Notes: a model not told the origin generated them from the letters alone. DNA of 64,000 nt from Bacteroidales bacterium (GCA_021738625.1 JAIPBS010000003.1:89926-153925), one strand, 5' to 3'; positions 36,115 through 44,802 are shown, numbered from the stretch's first letter. Numbers and translations: made by a program.

Positions 36115-36320
36115 GATAATGACTTCACCAAATATTTTAGAGTTTTTTCACGGTTTGGCACGCACTTCCACTTTTCCATACTGAAACGCAAATTTGGAAT
36201 TCAGCCTGGCCGAGGTATAATCTTTGGTTACCCCCTGGTCGGCAGGAGATCATTTTCAGGTTCTTCGTTTTTTTATGAAGTCCGCTGCACCCCATTTCCA
36301 AAATAAGGAGCAAAAGAAAA

Positions 36321-36377
36321 GCGGCTAAAGCCGCCGGTTAGCAAAACCTTAACTCATCCCCCGGATGAATCCGGGGG
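36321..36377. repeat. Paired GC-rich hairpins in the 36.1-37.2 kb gene-free region
   Basis: GCGGCTAAAGCCGC (36321-36334) is followed by CCCCCGGATGAATCCGGGGG (36358-36377), an 8-bp stem with a 4-base loop. They resemble REP-type palindromes. The surrounding stretch from 36115 to 37171 contains no credible gene; it is low-complexity and AT-rich with many ATTACCAT, CCCTTATA and TATACC runs. Confidence 0.6.
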
Positions 36378-36603
36378 CTAATCTCATGTCCGCAAGTGAA
36401 CTGCACCATCTCATTGCCAGATATAAGGGTATATGGGTATAAAGTTATAAGGGAATTAATACGCTATCTTTTCCGGCCAAATTTCCACTTTCAATTTTCA
36501 AATTTCCGTGTAACAGCTGCCCCCTCTATGCCCTTATACCCCTTATACCCCTTATCCACATTTAAAAGTGAACCGATCAATTGGAGGGCCGGTTGACCAG
36601 AGC

Positions 36604-36802
36604 AACCGCAGTGGGCGATTGATCGGGTCACTGGCCAACACACTTAGCATCAATTACCATGAATTACTATTAATTACCATGAATTACTGCCATCTTAAAC
36701 AGGACAACCAATCAATTGAAAAGTCGTTTGATCAAAAAAACCGCAGTGGGCCATTGATCGGGTCACTGGCCAACACACTTAGCATCAATTACCATGAATT
36801 AC
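36604..36802. repeat. 64-bp direct repeat (two copies) within low-complexity intergenic DNA
   Basis: Positions 36604-36667 and 36739-36802 are identical except for one base (GGGCGATT versus GGGCCATT). Both start AACCGCAGTGGG and end CATGAATTAC. The spacing is 135 bp. AATTACCATG motifs continue on both sides and recur near 36960. The repeats produce small open frames but nothing protein-like. Confidence 0.85.
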
Positions 36803-37171
36803 AATGAATTACTGCCAGCTTCCTCTATACAACCAATCATACAATCGTGCAGTCATTTCCACTCCCTGTGGCACGGATTGCAAATCCGCGCCAGCTAACG
36901 GTAACAACCGCTCCACCACCCCATCACCCCATCACACCAAAAAACAATCAATTACAACAAATTACTATTAATTACCATGAATTACCATGAACAACTGCCA
37001 GCTCCATCAATACAATCAAGCATCCTGCTACCCCCCATTACTCCATAATCCATAAAAACGTACCTATACCCATATACCTTTATACCATTATACCTATATA
37101 CTTTTCTACCCTGCTAAATCCAGCAAGACAGAACAATCCCACCCCTGTCCACCGCTTTAACTTCGCCCCCG

Positions 37172-37242
37172 ACAATTCATCCCCTAAAATCGACAATTCG
37201 TCGAATATTGTTTTTGTAGGCGGGGGCGGGAGGTCATCTTTG
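37172..37242 (+). promoter_or_regulatory. LytTR-type direct-repeat site and promoter of the TonB receptor operon
   Basis: ACAATTCAT (37172-37180) and ACAATTCGT (37193-37201) are 9-bp direct repeats separated by exactly 12 bp, the arrangement used by AgrA/LytTR regulators. A TTTG at 37213-37216 and CATCTTTG at 37235-37242 form a -33/-7 pair with an 18-bp spacer. The repeat lies just upstream of the -33, a normal place for an activator. LytS and LytTR genes are encoded 3-5 kb downstream. Confidence 0.6.
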
Positions 37243-37263
37243 CAACAACAAATCTTGAAAATC

Positions 37264-39405
37264 ATGAAAAGGATCGTTATCATTATTTTGTTCAACCTCT
37301 TGTTCCTCCACAGCCAAGCGCAGCAGCTCAGTGGCAGAGTCACCGACCGGAAAGGCAACCCCCTGCCCGGCGCCAATGTTCTGATAGAGGGCAGCTACGA
37401 CGGCGCCTCCACCGATGAGAACGGCCTGTTCAGCTTCAAAACCAAACTAAGCGGCGAGCAAAGCCTGCTGGTCAGGTTTGTCGGTTTCAGGGAATACCGC
37501 CAGCCCGTTTCGCTGGATGGCTCGGATATCAAGCTCGACATCAGCCTGGCCGAAAGCAGCCAGAGCCTGGACGCGGTGGTGATCACGGCCGGTTCCTTTG
37601 AAGCCGGCGACAGGAAGAAAGCCGTGGTGCTAAAACCCCTTGATATCGTAACCACCGCCGGCGGACTGGCCGATATCTATGGCGCCTTGCAAACCCTGCC
37701 GGGCACCCAGGTGGTGGGCGAGGAAGGCAAGATATTCGTGCGCGGGGGCGACAGCTACGAAACCAAAACCTTTTTCGACGGGCTGCCCGTAGAAAAACCC
37801 TATTACGCCCAGATCCCCGACATCCCCACCCGTGGGCGCTTTTCGCCCTGGCTTTTCTCGGGCACGGTGTTTAGCTCGGGCGGCTACTCGGCAGAGTACG
37901 GGCAGGCGCTTTCCTCCGCACTGATCCTGGAGTCGGAAGGGCTGCCCGAACAGGATGTGACCAGCATCTCGCTGATGACAGTTGGGCTGGGCGCCTCGCA
38001 CACCAAAAGATGGAAAAAGACTTCGCTCTCGCTTTCAGGGAATTATTCAAACCTGGGCCCCTACTTCGGACTGGTGGAACAGGAGTTTGAATGGGAGATC
38101 GCACCCAGGGGCTTCGAGGGCAATGTGATCTTCAGACAACAGGCCGGCAAGAACGGGCTGATCAAGGCCTACGGATCGTATGGTAACGGAAGGAACAAAC
38201 TGCTTAATCCTACCACCGCCAATCCGGATGAGTTGCAGCAGATCGACCTGAAGGATAACAACAGCTATCTTAACGCTACTTATACGGACATCCTCTCTGA
38301 CAAGTGGCTGTCGTATGCCGGCTTTGCTTACAGCAACGACCGCTCGGATTACGCTTTTGACGAGGACCGCCTGGATGAAATGGTGCGGGTGGCCCAGGGC
38401 AAATACCGCCTCACCTACCTGGCCGGGGAGCTGCTGAAGCTGAAGTTCGGCGGCATCTTCCAGCACAAACAATACGACCAGAAATTTTTTGTGTTTGATG
38501 AAAACCAAAACTACCATACCGCTTTCACTGACAACCAGAGCGCCCTCTTCGCCGAAAGTGAGTTCACCATCGGCAGCAGCTTTGCTTTCAGGCTGGGCGG
38601 ACGGCTGGAGTATTCCTCCCTGCTCGACCGCATCAACCTGGCGCCGCGCTTTTCAACCGCGCTCAAAACCAGCGACAACAGCCAGCTTTCGTTTGCCTGG
38701 GGCATTTTTTACCAGACGCCCGAGGATGAGTTCGTCCGCTTTGCACCCGGTCTGAATTACGAAAAAGCCGCCCATTACATCCTCAACTACCAACTGACCA
38801 AAAACAAAAAGATCTTTAGGGTGGAGGCCTATTACAAAGATTACCGAAACCTGGTGAAATTCGACAGCCTCCACTCCCCCATCCCCGAATCGTACGACAA
38901 CAAAGGCAAAGGCTATGCGCGCGGCATCGACCTTTTCTGGCGCGACAACAGCATCACCCGCTTCGACTACTGGCTGTCGTACGGATATATCGACACCAAA
39001 AGGGATTACCTCTTCTTCCCCGAAGAAGCCACACCGGATTTTGTGTCGGACCACAACTTCAGGGCGGTGGGCAAGTATTTCGTTTCGCAGATCAACAGCC
39101 AGGTCGGGCTGACCTATACCTTCGCAAGTGGCCGCCCCTATAACGATCCCAACAAAAAGGATTTCATGGACGAACGCACCATAGCTTACCATGACGTCAG
39201 TTTGAACATCAGCTACCTGACCAGCCTGTGGGACAATTTTACGGTGGTGTATTTCAGCATCGGCAACCTGCTCGACAGGGAGCATGTGTTCGGCTACAAC
39301 TACAGCCCCAACCCGAATGAGCAAGGCATTTACGAACCCATGGCCGTAAAGCCCATGGCCAAACGCTTCATTTTCCTGGGCGTATTTATTTCATTAACAG
39401 AATAA
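37264..39405 (+). CDS. TonB-dependent outer membrane receptor with CarboxypepD_reg domain
   Basis: From ATG 37264 the protein is 713 aa (an ATG-less 8-residue extension upstream is ignored). A signal peptide (IVIIILFNLLFLHSQAQQ) precedes a CarboxypepD_reg-like domain at about residues 20-95 (LSGRVTDRKGNPLPGANVLI, AVVITAGSFE). The plug follows (LPGTQVVGEEGKIFVRGGDS, YETKTFFDGLPV). The rest is a beta-barrel ending in an aromatic-rich strand near FIFLGVFISLTE. No SusD partner is adjacent, so the ligand is probably not a glycan; it may be a small siderophore-like or peptide compound. The next gene encodes a small exported protein. Confidence 0.9.
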   Translation: MKRIVIIILFNLLFLHSQAQQLSGRVTDRKGNPLPGANVLIEGSYDGASTDENGLFSFKTKLSGEQSLLVRFVGFREYRQPVSLDGSDIKLDISLAESSQSLDAVVITAGSFEAGDRKKAVVLKPLDIVTTAGGLADIYGALQTLPGTQVVGEEGKIFVRGGDSYETKTFFDGLPVEKPYYAQIPDIPTRGRFSPWLFSGTVFSSGGYSAEYGQALSSALILESEGLPEQDVTSISLMTVGLGASHTKRWKKTSLSLSGNYSNLGPYFGLVEQEFEWEIAPRGFEGNVIFRQQAGKNGLIKAYGSYGNGRNKLLNPTTANPDELQQIDLKDNNSYLNATYTDILSDKWLSYAGFAYSNDRSDYAFDEDRLDEMVRVAQGKYRLTYLAGELLKLKFGGIFQHKQYDQKFFVFDENQNYHTAFTDNQSALFAESEFTIGSSFAFRLGGRLEYSSLLDRINLAPRFSTALKTSDNSQLSFAWGIFYQTPEDEFVRFAPGLNYEKAAHYILNYQLTKNKKIFRVEAYYKDYRNLVKFDSLHSPIPESYDNKGKGYARGIDLFWRDNSITRFDYWLSYGYIDTKRDYLFFPEEATPDFVSDHNFRAVGKYFVSQINSQVGLTYTFASGRPYNDPNKKDFMDERTIAYHDVSLNISYLTSLWDNFTVVYFSIGNLLDREHVFGYNYSPNPNEQGIYEPMAVKPMAKRFIFLGVFISLTE

Positions 39406-39436
39406 ATTATTGTTTAACTATAAAATCAAAATGATC

Positions 39437-40078
39437 ATGAAAAAATCAATCTTAGCATTTGTTTTTGCCATTGTGATGATGGCAGGATTTTCACAAAGCG
39501 ATAAATACCTGCAAAGCATGAAAGCGGGTATCGAAGAAATCTCAGAAACCGAAACTCACACGGACATGCTGGCGCTGGCCAACCGCTTCGAGCGCATCGC
39601 CGGGGCGGAAAACGATCAGTGGTTGCCCTGGTATTATGCGGCCTATTGCAACACTTTAGCCTGCTTTATGGGCATGGACATATCCAAGGTGGATCAGCAA
39701 CTGGAGAAGGCCCAGGCCGCCCTCGACAAGGCCCGGGAACTGGAAGAGGAGAACGATGAGATAGAGGTTATGCAGGGATTCATTTACCAGGCCGGCATTA
39801 TCGTTGATCCGCAGTCCAGGGGATACAGCTATTCAACCAAATCGAACACGGCCTTTACCAAGGCCAAATCCATCAACCCCGACAACCCGAGGGTTTACTT
39901 CCTGGAAGCGCAAAACCTGTTGAACACGCCTGCGGCTTATGGGGGCGGTCCGGCGGTGGCCTGTCCCAAATACAAGCTGGCAGCCGAAAAATTTGCTACT
40001 TTTAAACCCGAAAGCAAAATCGCACCCGCTTGGGGAGAAGAGATGAATGAGGGGATGATGGAGCAGAATTGCAAGTGA
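39437..40078 (+). CDS. Exported helical-repeat (TPR-like) protein
   Basis: From ATG 39437 the protein is 213 aa; ATGs at 39410 and 39431 would only add residues before the signal sequence. A signal peptide (KKSILAFVFAIVMMAGFSQS) is followed by helix pairs: MLALANRFERIAGAENDQWLPWYYAAYC, LEKAQAALDKARELEEENDEI and NPRVYFLEAQNLLNTPAAYGGG. These look like degenerate tetratricopeptide repeats. It lies 31 bases after the TonB receptor and is probably a periplasmic partner. No catalytic motif is present. Confidence 0.75.
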   Translation: MKKSILAFVFAIVMMAGFSQSDKYLQSMKAGIEEISETETHTDMLALANRFERIAGAENDQWLPWYYAAYCNTLACFMGMDISKVDQQLEKAQAALDKARELEEENDEIEVMQGFIYQAGIIVDPQSRGYSYSTKSNTAFTKAKSINPDNPRVYFLEAQNLLNTPAAYGGGPAVACPKYKLAAEKFATFKPESKIAPAWGEEMNEGMMEQNCK

Positions 40079-40100
40079 GATCAATCAAACTGTAATAATT

Positions 40101-40217
40101 TTAACCGCAAAGACGCAAAGGAATGATTACCAGGGACACAAAGCAAGGAACCCGAAAAATAAAAAATTACATCAAACTTTGCGTCCTTTGCATAAACCTG
40201 GCGGGCTTTGCGGTTAA
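40101..40217. repeat. 117-bp MITE-like inverted repeat
   Basis: TTAACCGCAAAG (40101-40112) is exactly complementary to CTTTGCGGTTAA (40206-40217). The interior also pairs: ACGCAAAGGA near the left and TCCTTTGC / CTTTGCGTCC near the right. The whole element can fold as one long hairpin. It separates the exported protein gene from the kinase gene. Such CGCAAAG elements are spread through many environmental bacterial genomes, where they are probably non-autonomous mobile repeats. Confidence 0.85.
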
Positions 40218-40244
40218 GTATTTTTAAAAGCCTTGGAATACGAC

Positions 40245-41324
40245 ATGACCATCAGCAAACATAAAATCCTCACCCACATCCGCGACCTTATCCTGATCAC
40301 GGTGATCAGCTTTTTGATCGCACTGTTCTTTTCGGGCGGCCAGCAGATCAGCTGGGCCTGGGCGGGATGGGCCATGCTGTATTCATTCCTGATCGGCGGT
40401 TCGCTGTGGAAAGGCAATGAACTGGTCGGTTATCTGGTGGAAAAGAAATTCACCGAGATCAAGAACCCCGGGCGCTTTCTTCGGATCGAGATCGCCGCCC
40501 TGGTGCTTTTCTCCATCGCGGACATCTTTCTGATCAATTACATCTGGTTTGGCTTGATCTGGGGAGAAAATTTCCCGGATTTCATTGTGCATCAAAAAGG
40601 ATGGGTGATTCTGGTCATCCAGTTCATCGTGGCCTTCATCATCGGGCTGATCTTTTATGTGATGGAGTTTTTCAGGGTGTGGAAGGAATACCTAAAGCAG
40701 GAAGAAGAGTTCAAGCGCGAAAAGCTGCTGCTGCAATACGAAGCCCTGAAAAGCCAGGTGAACCCGCATTTCCTGTTCAACAGTCTGAACACGCTTTCAT
40801 CACTAATCTTCAGCGACCAGGACAAAGCCGATCAATTTGTTCGCAAACTGTCGAGCACCTATCGCTATATCCTTGAACAAAAAGACAAGGAATTGGTGAG
40901 CCTGCGAAAAGAAATGGATTTTGTGCGGGATTACGTAAGCCTGCAGAAAATCCGCTTTGAAGACAGCCTGAAGGTGAATATCGACCTGCGAAACCCGAAC
41001 GACAGGCAGGTCATTCCCAACTCCATACAAATGCTGGTCGAAAACGCCATCAAGCACAATGTGATCACCAAAGAACAACCGCTGACCATAAAGATCTTTC
41101 TGGAAGGTGGTCATCACCTGGTGGTGAAAAACAACTTGCAAAAGAAAAAATCCATCAGGGCGGATGAGGAACAAAAACCCGACTGGGTGAAGATCGGGCT
41201 AAACAATATCAAAGCCAGGTACGAATACCTGACCGATAAAAACTTCCTGGTGAACGACCCGGAGAACGATGTTATAATAGAGGATGACAGGAAGCACTTT
41301 ATTGTGAAATTGCCTTTAATATAA
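40245..41324 (+). CDS. LytS-type sensor histidine kinase
   Basis: From ATG 40245 the protein is 359 aa; a TTG at 40233 is the alternative. Four hydrophobic segments occupy residues about 8-130, followed by a coiled coil (EYLKQEEEFKREKLLLQYEALKSQ). The His_kinase domain has the phosphoacceptor in NPHFLFNSLN (H175). The ATP-binding part has IPNSIQMLVENAIKHNV (N box). The cognate LytTR response regulator is at 42151, separated by a toxin-antitoxin pair. Signal is unknown. Confidence 0.92.
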   Translation: MTISKHKILTHIRDLILITVISFLIALFFSGGQQISWAWAGWAMLYSFLIGGSLWKGNELVGYLVEKKFTEIKNPGRFLRIEIAALVLFSIADIFLINYIWFGLIWGENFPDFIVHQKGWVILVIQFIVAFIIGLIFYVMEFFRVWKEYLKQEEEFKREKLLLQYEALKSQVNPHFLFNSLNTLSSLIFSDQDKADQFVRKLSSTYRYILEQKDKELVSLRKEMDFVRDYVSLQKIRFEDSLKVNIDLRNPNDRQVIPNSIQMLVENAIKHNVITKEQPLTIKIFLEGGHHLVVKNNLQKKKSIRADEEQKPDWVKIGLNNIKARYEYLTDKNFLVNDPENDVIIEDDRKHFIVKLPLI

Positions 41325-41405
41325 GGCCATCAATGAAAACAAAGATAGCCACAAATACACGAATAAGAGATTAAGATAATTGTACTGGTAAATATTCATA
41401 AATCA

Positions 41406-41436
41406 TTGATAAATTAGATACAGGGTTTTATCTTTG
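41406..41436 (+). promoter_or_regulatory. Promoter of the toxin-antitoxin pair
   Basis: TTG at 41406-41408 and TATCTTTG at 41429-41436 are separated by 20 bp, a good -33/-7 pair. The antitoxin start codon follows 29 bases downstream. A separate promoter supports this as an independent module between the kinase and regulator genes. Confidence 0.6.
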
Positions 41437-41464
41437 TATAAACAAGCTAATCCAAAATAAAAAT

Positions 41465-41692
41465 ATGTTAAGTATAAGAGCCATATATGACGGAAAAAAG
41501 TTAAAGTTAATCGATAAGGTTAAGGTGAGTTCTCCAAAAAAGGTAATCCTTACTTTTCTTGAAGATCCTGAGGATGAAATGACCTATGAGGAACTGCATG
41601 GCCTTGCGGAAGAAAGCGGGGCACTTGACTTTCTTGAAGAAGAGCCGGAGCTTTATTCCGATGATGACCTTAAAGTAAAATATAGAAAATGA
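41465..41692 (+). CDS. Antitoxin of a MazEF/PemIK-like module
   Basis: This 75-aa acidic protein begins MLSIRAIYDGKKLKLIDKVKV, similar in layout to small antitoxins with an AbrB- or DUF2281-like N-terminal part that binds DNA. The C-terminal half (EESGALDFLEEEPELYSDDDL) is acidic and likely disordered until it wraps the toxin. Its stop codon overlaps the start of the toxin gene by four bases. Identification as an antitoxin rests on size, charge and the partner. Confidence 0.8.
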   Translation: MLSIRAIYDGKKLKLIDKVKVSSPKKVILTFLEDPEDEMTYEELHGLAEESGALDFLEEEPELYSDDDLKVKYRK

Positions 41693-42033
41693 AAAGAGGA
41701 ACCATAGTTTTAACGCGTTTCCCTTTTACAGACCTTAAAAGTGCAAAGCGCAGGCCTGCCGCAATAATATCAAAAGAAAATCCTGAAAAGGAAGATGTCA
41801 TTGTTGCTTTTATCACGACCTCAATCCCGGCAACTTTATCCAATACAGATTTACTGTTTGATAAAACCAGAAACGACTTCAGGAAAAGCGGACTAAAAAA
41901 GGTATCATTGATAAAGCTTGATAAAATTGCAAGACTGAATACGCGTATTTTTACTGGTGAATTGGGTAGTGTCAGTAACCAAACTTTAGAAGAAATAAAT
42001 GAAAAACTTAAAATGGTATTCGACCTCGGATGA
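41689..42033 (+). CDS. MazF/PemK-family mRNA interferase toxin
   Basis: This 114-aa protein matches the MazF/PemK/Kid beta-barrel fold: MKRGTIVLTRFPFTDLKSAKRRPAAIIS (RG...F.D...KxRPA), VIVAFITTSIP, and SLIKLDKIARLNTRIFTGELG. It should cleave single-stranded mRNA at short motifs when not held by the antitoxin. The start overlaps the antitoxin end by ATGA. Confidence 0.88.
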   Translation: MKRGTIVLTRFPFTDLKSAKRRPAAIISKENPEKEDVIVAFITTSIPATLSNTDLLFDKTRNDFRKSGLKKVSLIKLDKIARLNTRIFTGELGSVSNQTLEEINEKLKMVFDLG

Positions 42034-42150
42034 CAAAGATAAGGCCAGCGGTTCAGGTATTGAATATTCTTAAATTAGAATTTGGAATTTATTTATAATT
42101 TGGGATTTGTCTTTTGTAATTTAATAAATCCCGGATTTCATTGCTAAGGT

Positions 42151-42900
42151 ATGAAAATCCTCATCATCGAAGACGAAAAGCCTGCGGCCGAAAAGCTGGA
42201 GCACTTGATCCTCAGGGTGGAGCCCGGGGCTGAAGTGCTGGCCAGACCCGATTCGGTTAGGGAAAGCGTGGAGTGGTTCAACAACCATCCCCCACCCGAC
42301 CTGGCCTTCATGGACATACAACTGGGCGACGGGCTGAGCTTCGAAATATTTGAGCAGGCCGAAGTGAATTGCCCGGTGATCTTCACCACCGCCTATGATG
42401 AATACGCCCTGCGCGCCTTTAAGGTGAACAGCATCGATTACCTGCTGAAACCGGTCGGCATGGACGAGCTAAAAAGCGCCCTGGAAAAGTTCAGGAAGGT
42501 GAGCGGGCAGAAGCCGGATAAATCCGTATTCGACCAGGTGCTCAAATCCCTGAGCAAGGAATACAAATCCAGGTTCCTGGTGAAGGTGGGAGAACACATC
42601 AGGTCCTTGCCGGTCGGGCAGGTCCAGTGTTTTTACAGCATGGACAAATCCACATTTGTGCTGACGGCGGAAAACCGGAACTATGACCTGGACTATACTT
42701 TGGAGCAGATCGAAAGCCTGATCGACCCGTCAATGTTTTTCCGCATCAGCAGGAAATTCATCATCAAGCTGGAGTTCATAAAAGACATCATCAGTTATAC
42801 CAATAGCCGGCTGAAAGTCGTCCTGCAGGGCGAGACCGAAGTGGAACTGATCGTAAGCCGTGAAAAGGTGAAGGATTTCAAAGCCTGGCTGGACCAATAA
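42151..42900 (+). CDS. LytTR response regulator
   Basis: This 249-aa protein has a receiver domain (residues 1-115: ILIIEDEKPAAEKL, phosphoacceptor D55 in FMDIQLGDGLSFE, late ITTAYDEYALRAFKV with FTTAYDE, and KPVGM) and a LytTR DNA-binding domain (about 145-249: FLVKVGEHIRSLPVGQVQCFYS, FFRISRKFIIKLEFI). It is the partner of the LytS kinase at 40245. LytTR domains bind pairs of 9-bp direct repeats 12-13 bp apart, as found upstream of the TonB receptor at 37172. Confidence 0.94.
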   Translation: MKILIIEDEKPAAEKLEHLILRVEPGAEVLARPDSVRESVEWFNNHPPPDLAFMDIQLGDGLSFEIFEQAEVNCPVIFTTAYDEYALRAFKVNSIDYLLKPVGMDELKSALEKFRKVSGQKPDKSVFDQVLKSLSKEYKSRFLVKVGEHIRSLPVGQVQCFYSMDKSTFVLTAENRNYDLDYTLEQIESLIDPSMFFRISRKFIIKLEFIKDIISYTNSRLKVVLQGETEVELIVSREKVKDFKAWLDQ

Positions 42901-42954
42901 ATAATTGAGTAAGTTTAAACAGAATCCGACAGGGTGTTTGAATGGATTTTTATT

Positions 42955-43038
42955 CAACCCCTCGCGGGGTTGCCGGTAGCGCTGATACACTTACACCGCA
43001 TTTCATGCGGCGCTATTCACATTTATCCCTGTCGGGAT
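42955..43038. repeat. REP-like palindromic element, copy 2
   Basis: Three palindromes in a row: CAACCCCTCGCGGGGTTG (42955-42972), CCGCATTTCATGCGG within 42993-43017 and ATCCCTGTCGGGAT (43025-43038). The 25-bp middle segment is shared with copy 1 at 13065-13089 (one mismatch). It lies in the gap after the LytTR regulator and may terminate transcription as well. Confidence 0.72.
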
Positions 43039-43116
43039 TATTCAACTAGCAAATGTTATTCCTAAACATTTTTGGCAAACCTGTTTCGGAACGAAATTTC
43101 ATATACCGTATTTGTT

Positions 43117-43124
43117 TATATTTG
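43117..43124 (+). promoter_or_regulatory. -7 box TATATTTG upstream of the PrsW-like gene
   Basis: TATATTTG fits TAnnTTTG, 54 bp before ATG 43178. The -33 element is not clear. Confidence 0.5.
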
Positions 43125-43177
43125 GCATCAACAACAAAGGGGTAAAACCACAAAACTAACCAACTAATTGCGATACG

Positions 43178-44173
43178 ATGGAGTATATTTTCTGCCTGCT
43201 ACCGGTCATTATTTTTCTGATCTGCCTCTATTTGTTCGACAACTTCAAGCTGGTTGATAAATATACCTTGCTGTTTTGCCTTATCTGGGGCGTGTTCGCG
43301 GCGGTGCTTTCTTTTTACCTGAATACTTTCCTGGTAGAAAGCACCGCTTTAAGCTACAAATCCTTCACAAGATATCTTGCACCTCTTACTGAAGAATTAC
43401 TGAAGGCCCTGATCGTTATATTCTTCATCACACGAAAACGGATCGGATTCACGGTGGATGCCGCCATATACGGATTTGCAGCCGGAACCGGCTTTGCGCT
43501 GGCCGAGAACATCTTCTATCTTTTAAACCTGGTCGACGGGACCGTTTTGCTCACTTGGATACTCAGGGGATTCGGCACAGCTTTGATGCATGGCGGTAAT
43601 ACGGCCCTGCTGGCTGTACTTATCATGAGCGGCATTCAAAGACATAAAGGCATGGCCGTGGTCGTCTGGCCCGGTCTCCTGGCAGCCTATGTGTTGCACA
43701 GCGCCTACAACCACTTCTTTGTAAATCCATTCCTTCAGGCGGTCCTGTTGCTGATTGTGTTACCGGCTGCCTTTACTTTGGTTTTCATGCAAAACAACAA
43801 CTTGATGCAAAACTGGCTGGAAATCGAATTCAGCAACGAGGTGGATATGCTTCGTATGATCAGACAGGGAAAATTCAGGCAAACACGGGCCGGAGGGTAC
43901 CTGGCCTCGCTCAGGAAACATTTTTCGGCTGAAACCATTGTCGATCTCTATTGTTATGTCAGCCTTTACCTGGAGCTTTCCATCAAAGCCAAAAGAAACC
44001 TGATGCTCAAAGAAAACGGTTTTCCAGTCATCATCGAAGAGGATGTGAAGCCAAAGCTGGCAGAGCTTAAACAGCTGCGAAAAATGATAGGCAAAACCGG
44101 AGAGCTGGCCTTGCAGCCACTGGTCAGAATGAAACATCGTGAAATCTGGAAACTGAATCAATTGAAAAATTAA
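43178..44173 (+). CDS. PrsW-family intramembrane metalloprotease
   Basis: This 331-aa protein has about eight hydrophobic segments in residues 1-205. The family's motifs are present: EELLKAL at E72-E73, a conserved His in LMHGGNTAL (H138), and LHSAYNHFF with H174 and H179. PrsW of Bacillus performs the first cleavage of the anti-sigma factor RsiW. The C-terminal cytoplasmic part (about 206-331) is helical and not recognisable. An ECF sigma gene and a membrane anchored candidate anti-sigma gene follow 41 bases downstream, suggesting the same kind of regulatory proteolysis. Confidence 0.85.
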   Translation: MEYIFCLLPVIIFLICLYLFDNFKLVDKYTLLFCLIWGVFAAVLSFYLNTFLVESTALSYKSFTRYLAPLTEELLKALIVIFFITRKRIGFTVDAAIYGFAAGTGFALAENIFYLLNLVDGTVLLTWILRGFGTALMHGGNTALLAVLIMSGIQRHKGMAVVVWPGLLAAYVLHSAYNHFFVNPFLQAVLLLIVLPAAFTLVFMQNNNLMQNWLEIEFSNEVDMLRMIRQGKFRQTRAGGYLASLRKHFSAETIVDLYCYVSLYLELSIKAKRNLMLKENGFPVIIEEDVKPKLAELKQLRKMIGKTGELALQPLVRMKHREIWKLNQLKN

Positions 44174-44214
44174 TCATACCTTTTGCCAACTTTTAACGGA
44201 TGGGATTGTAATTC

Positions 44215-44802
44215 ATGAAAAACAAGAATACAGAAACCGGAGGTGATCCAAAGCTAACCTCAACAAAACAGGAAAGCACAAACGAAGATCATAAGATCAT
44301 CAGACAGGTTCTGGATGGCGATGTAAACGCTTATGGAAAACTGGTAAAAAAACACCAGCAGGCTGTTTTCAATCTTTTGACCGCTATGCTCCGTGATCAG
44401 GAACAGGCCAGTGAACTAACACAGCAAGCTTTTGTGCAGTCGTATGAGGCCTTGGGCTCATTCCGGTTCAGACATAAATATTTCAGCTGGCTTTACCGGA
44501 TAGCCATAAACCTGGCGCTGAACGAGCTGAAGAAACGTAAAAAATATGTTGGGCTTGATGCCATAAGATCCATGAAGAATGAGGAGATGTTTGAGGAAGA
44601 TGAAAAAAAAATGATGCTTAATAAGGCCATCGGCAAACTGAAAGAGAAATACAGGCTGCTGATCTCAATGAAATATGATCTGGATATGACCTACCACGAC
44701 ATTGCCGAAACCCTGGGCATCCCTGAAAAAAAAGTCAAATCCAGGCTGTTCGACGCCAGGGTTCAACTGAAAGAGATGTTGGTAGGTACCGGCTATTTTT
44801 GA
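44215..44802 (+). CDS. ECF-type RNA polymerase sigma factor
   Basis: This 195-aa protein has an extra charged N-terminal stretch (about 35 residues) before sigma region 2 (DGDVNAYGKLVKKHQQAVFNLL, SFRFRHKYFSWLYRIAINLALNELKKR). Region 4 is KEKYRLLISMKYDLDMTYHDIAETLGIPEKKVKSRLFDARVQLK. It lies between the PrsW-like gene and a single-helix membrane protein that is the likely anti-sigma. The three genes plus the DMENLG repeat protein read as one operon. Confidence 0.93.
   Translation: MKNKNTETGGDPKLTSTKQESTNEDHKIIRQVLDGDVNAYGKLVKKHQQAVFNLLTAMLRDQEQASELTQQAFVQSYEALGSFRFRHKYFSWLYRIAINLALNELKKRKKYVGLDAIRSMKNEEMFEEDEKKMMLNKAIGKLKEKYRLLISMKYDLDMTYHDIAETLGIPEKKVKSRLFDARVQLKEMLVGTGYF

Noticed and set aside
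38653..39324. Minus-strand 223-codon frame opposite the TonB receptor
   Set aside because: Valine-rich shadow of a GC-rich coding strand; no motif, no promoter.
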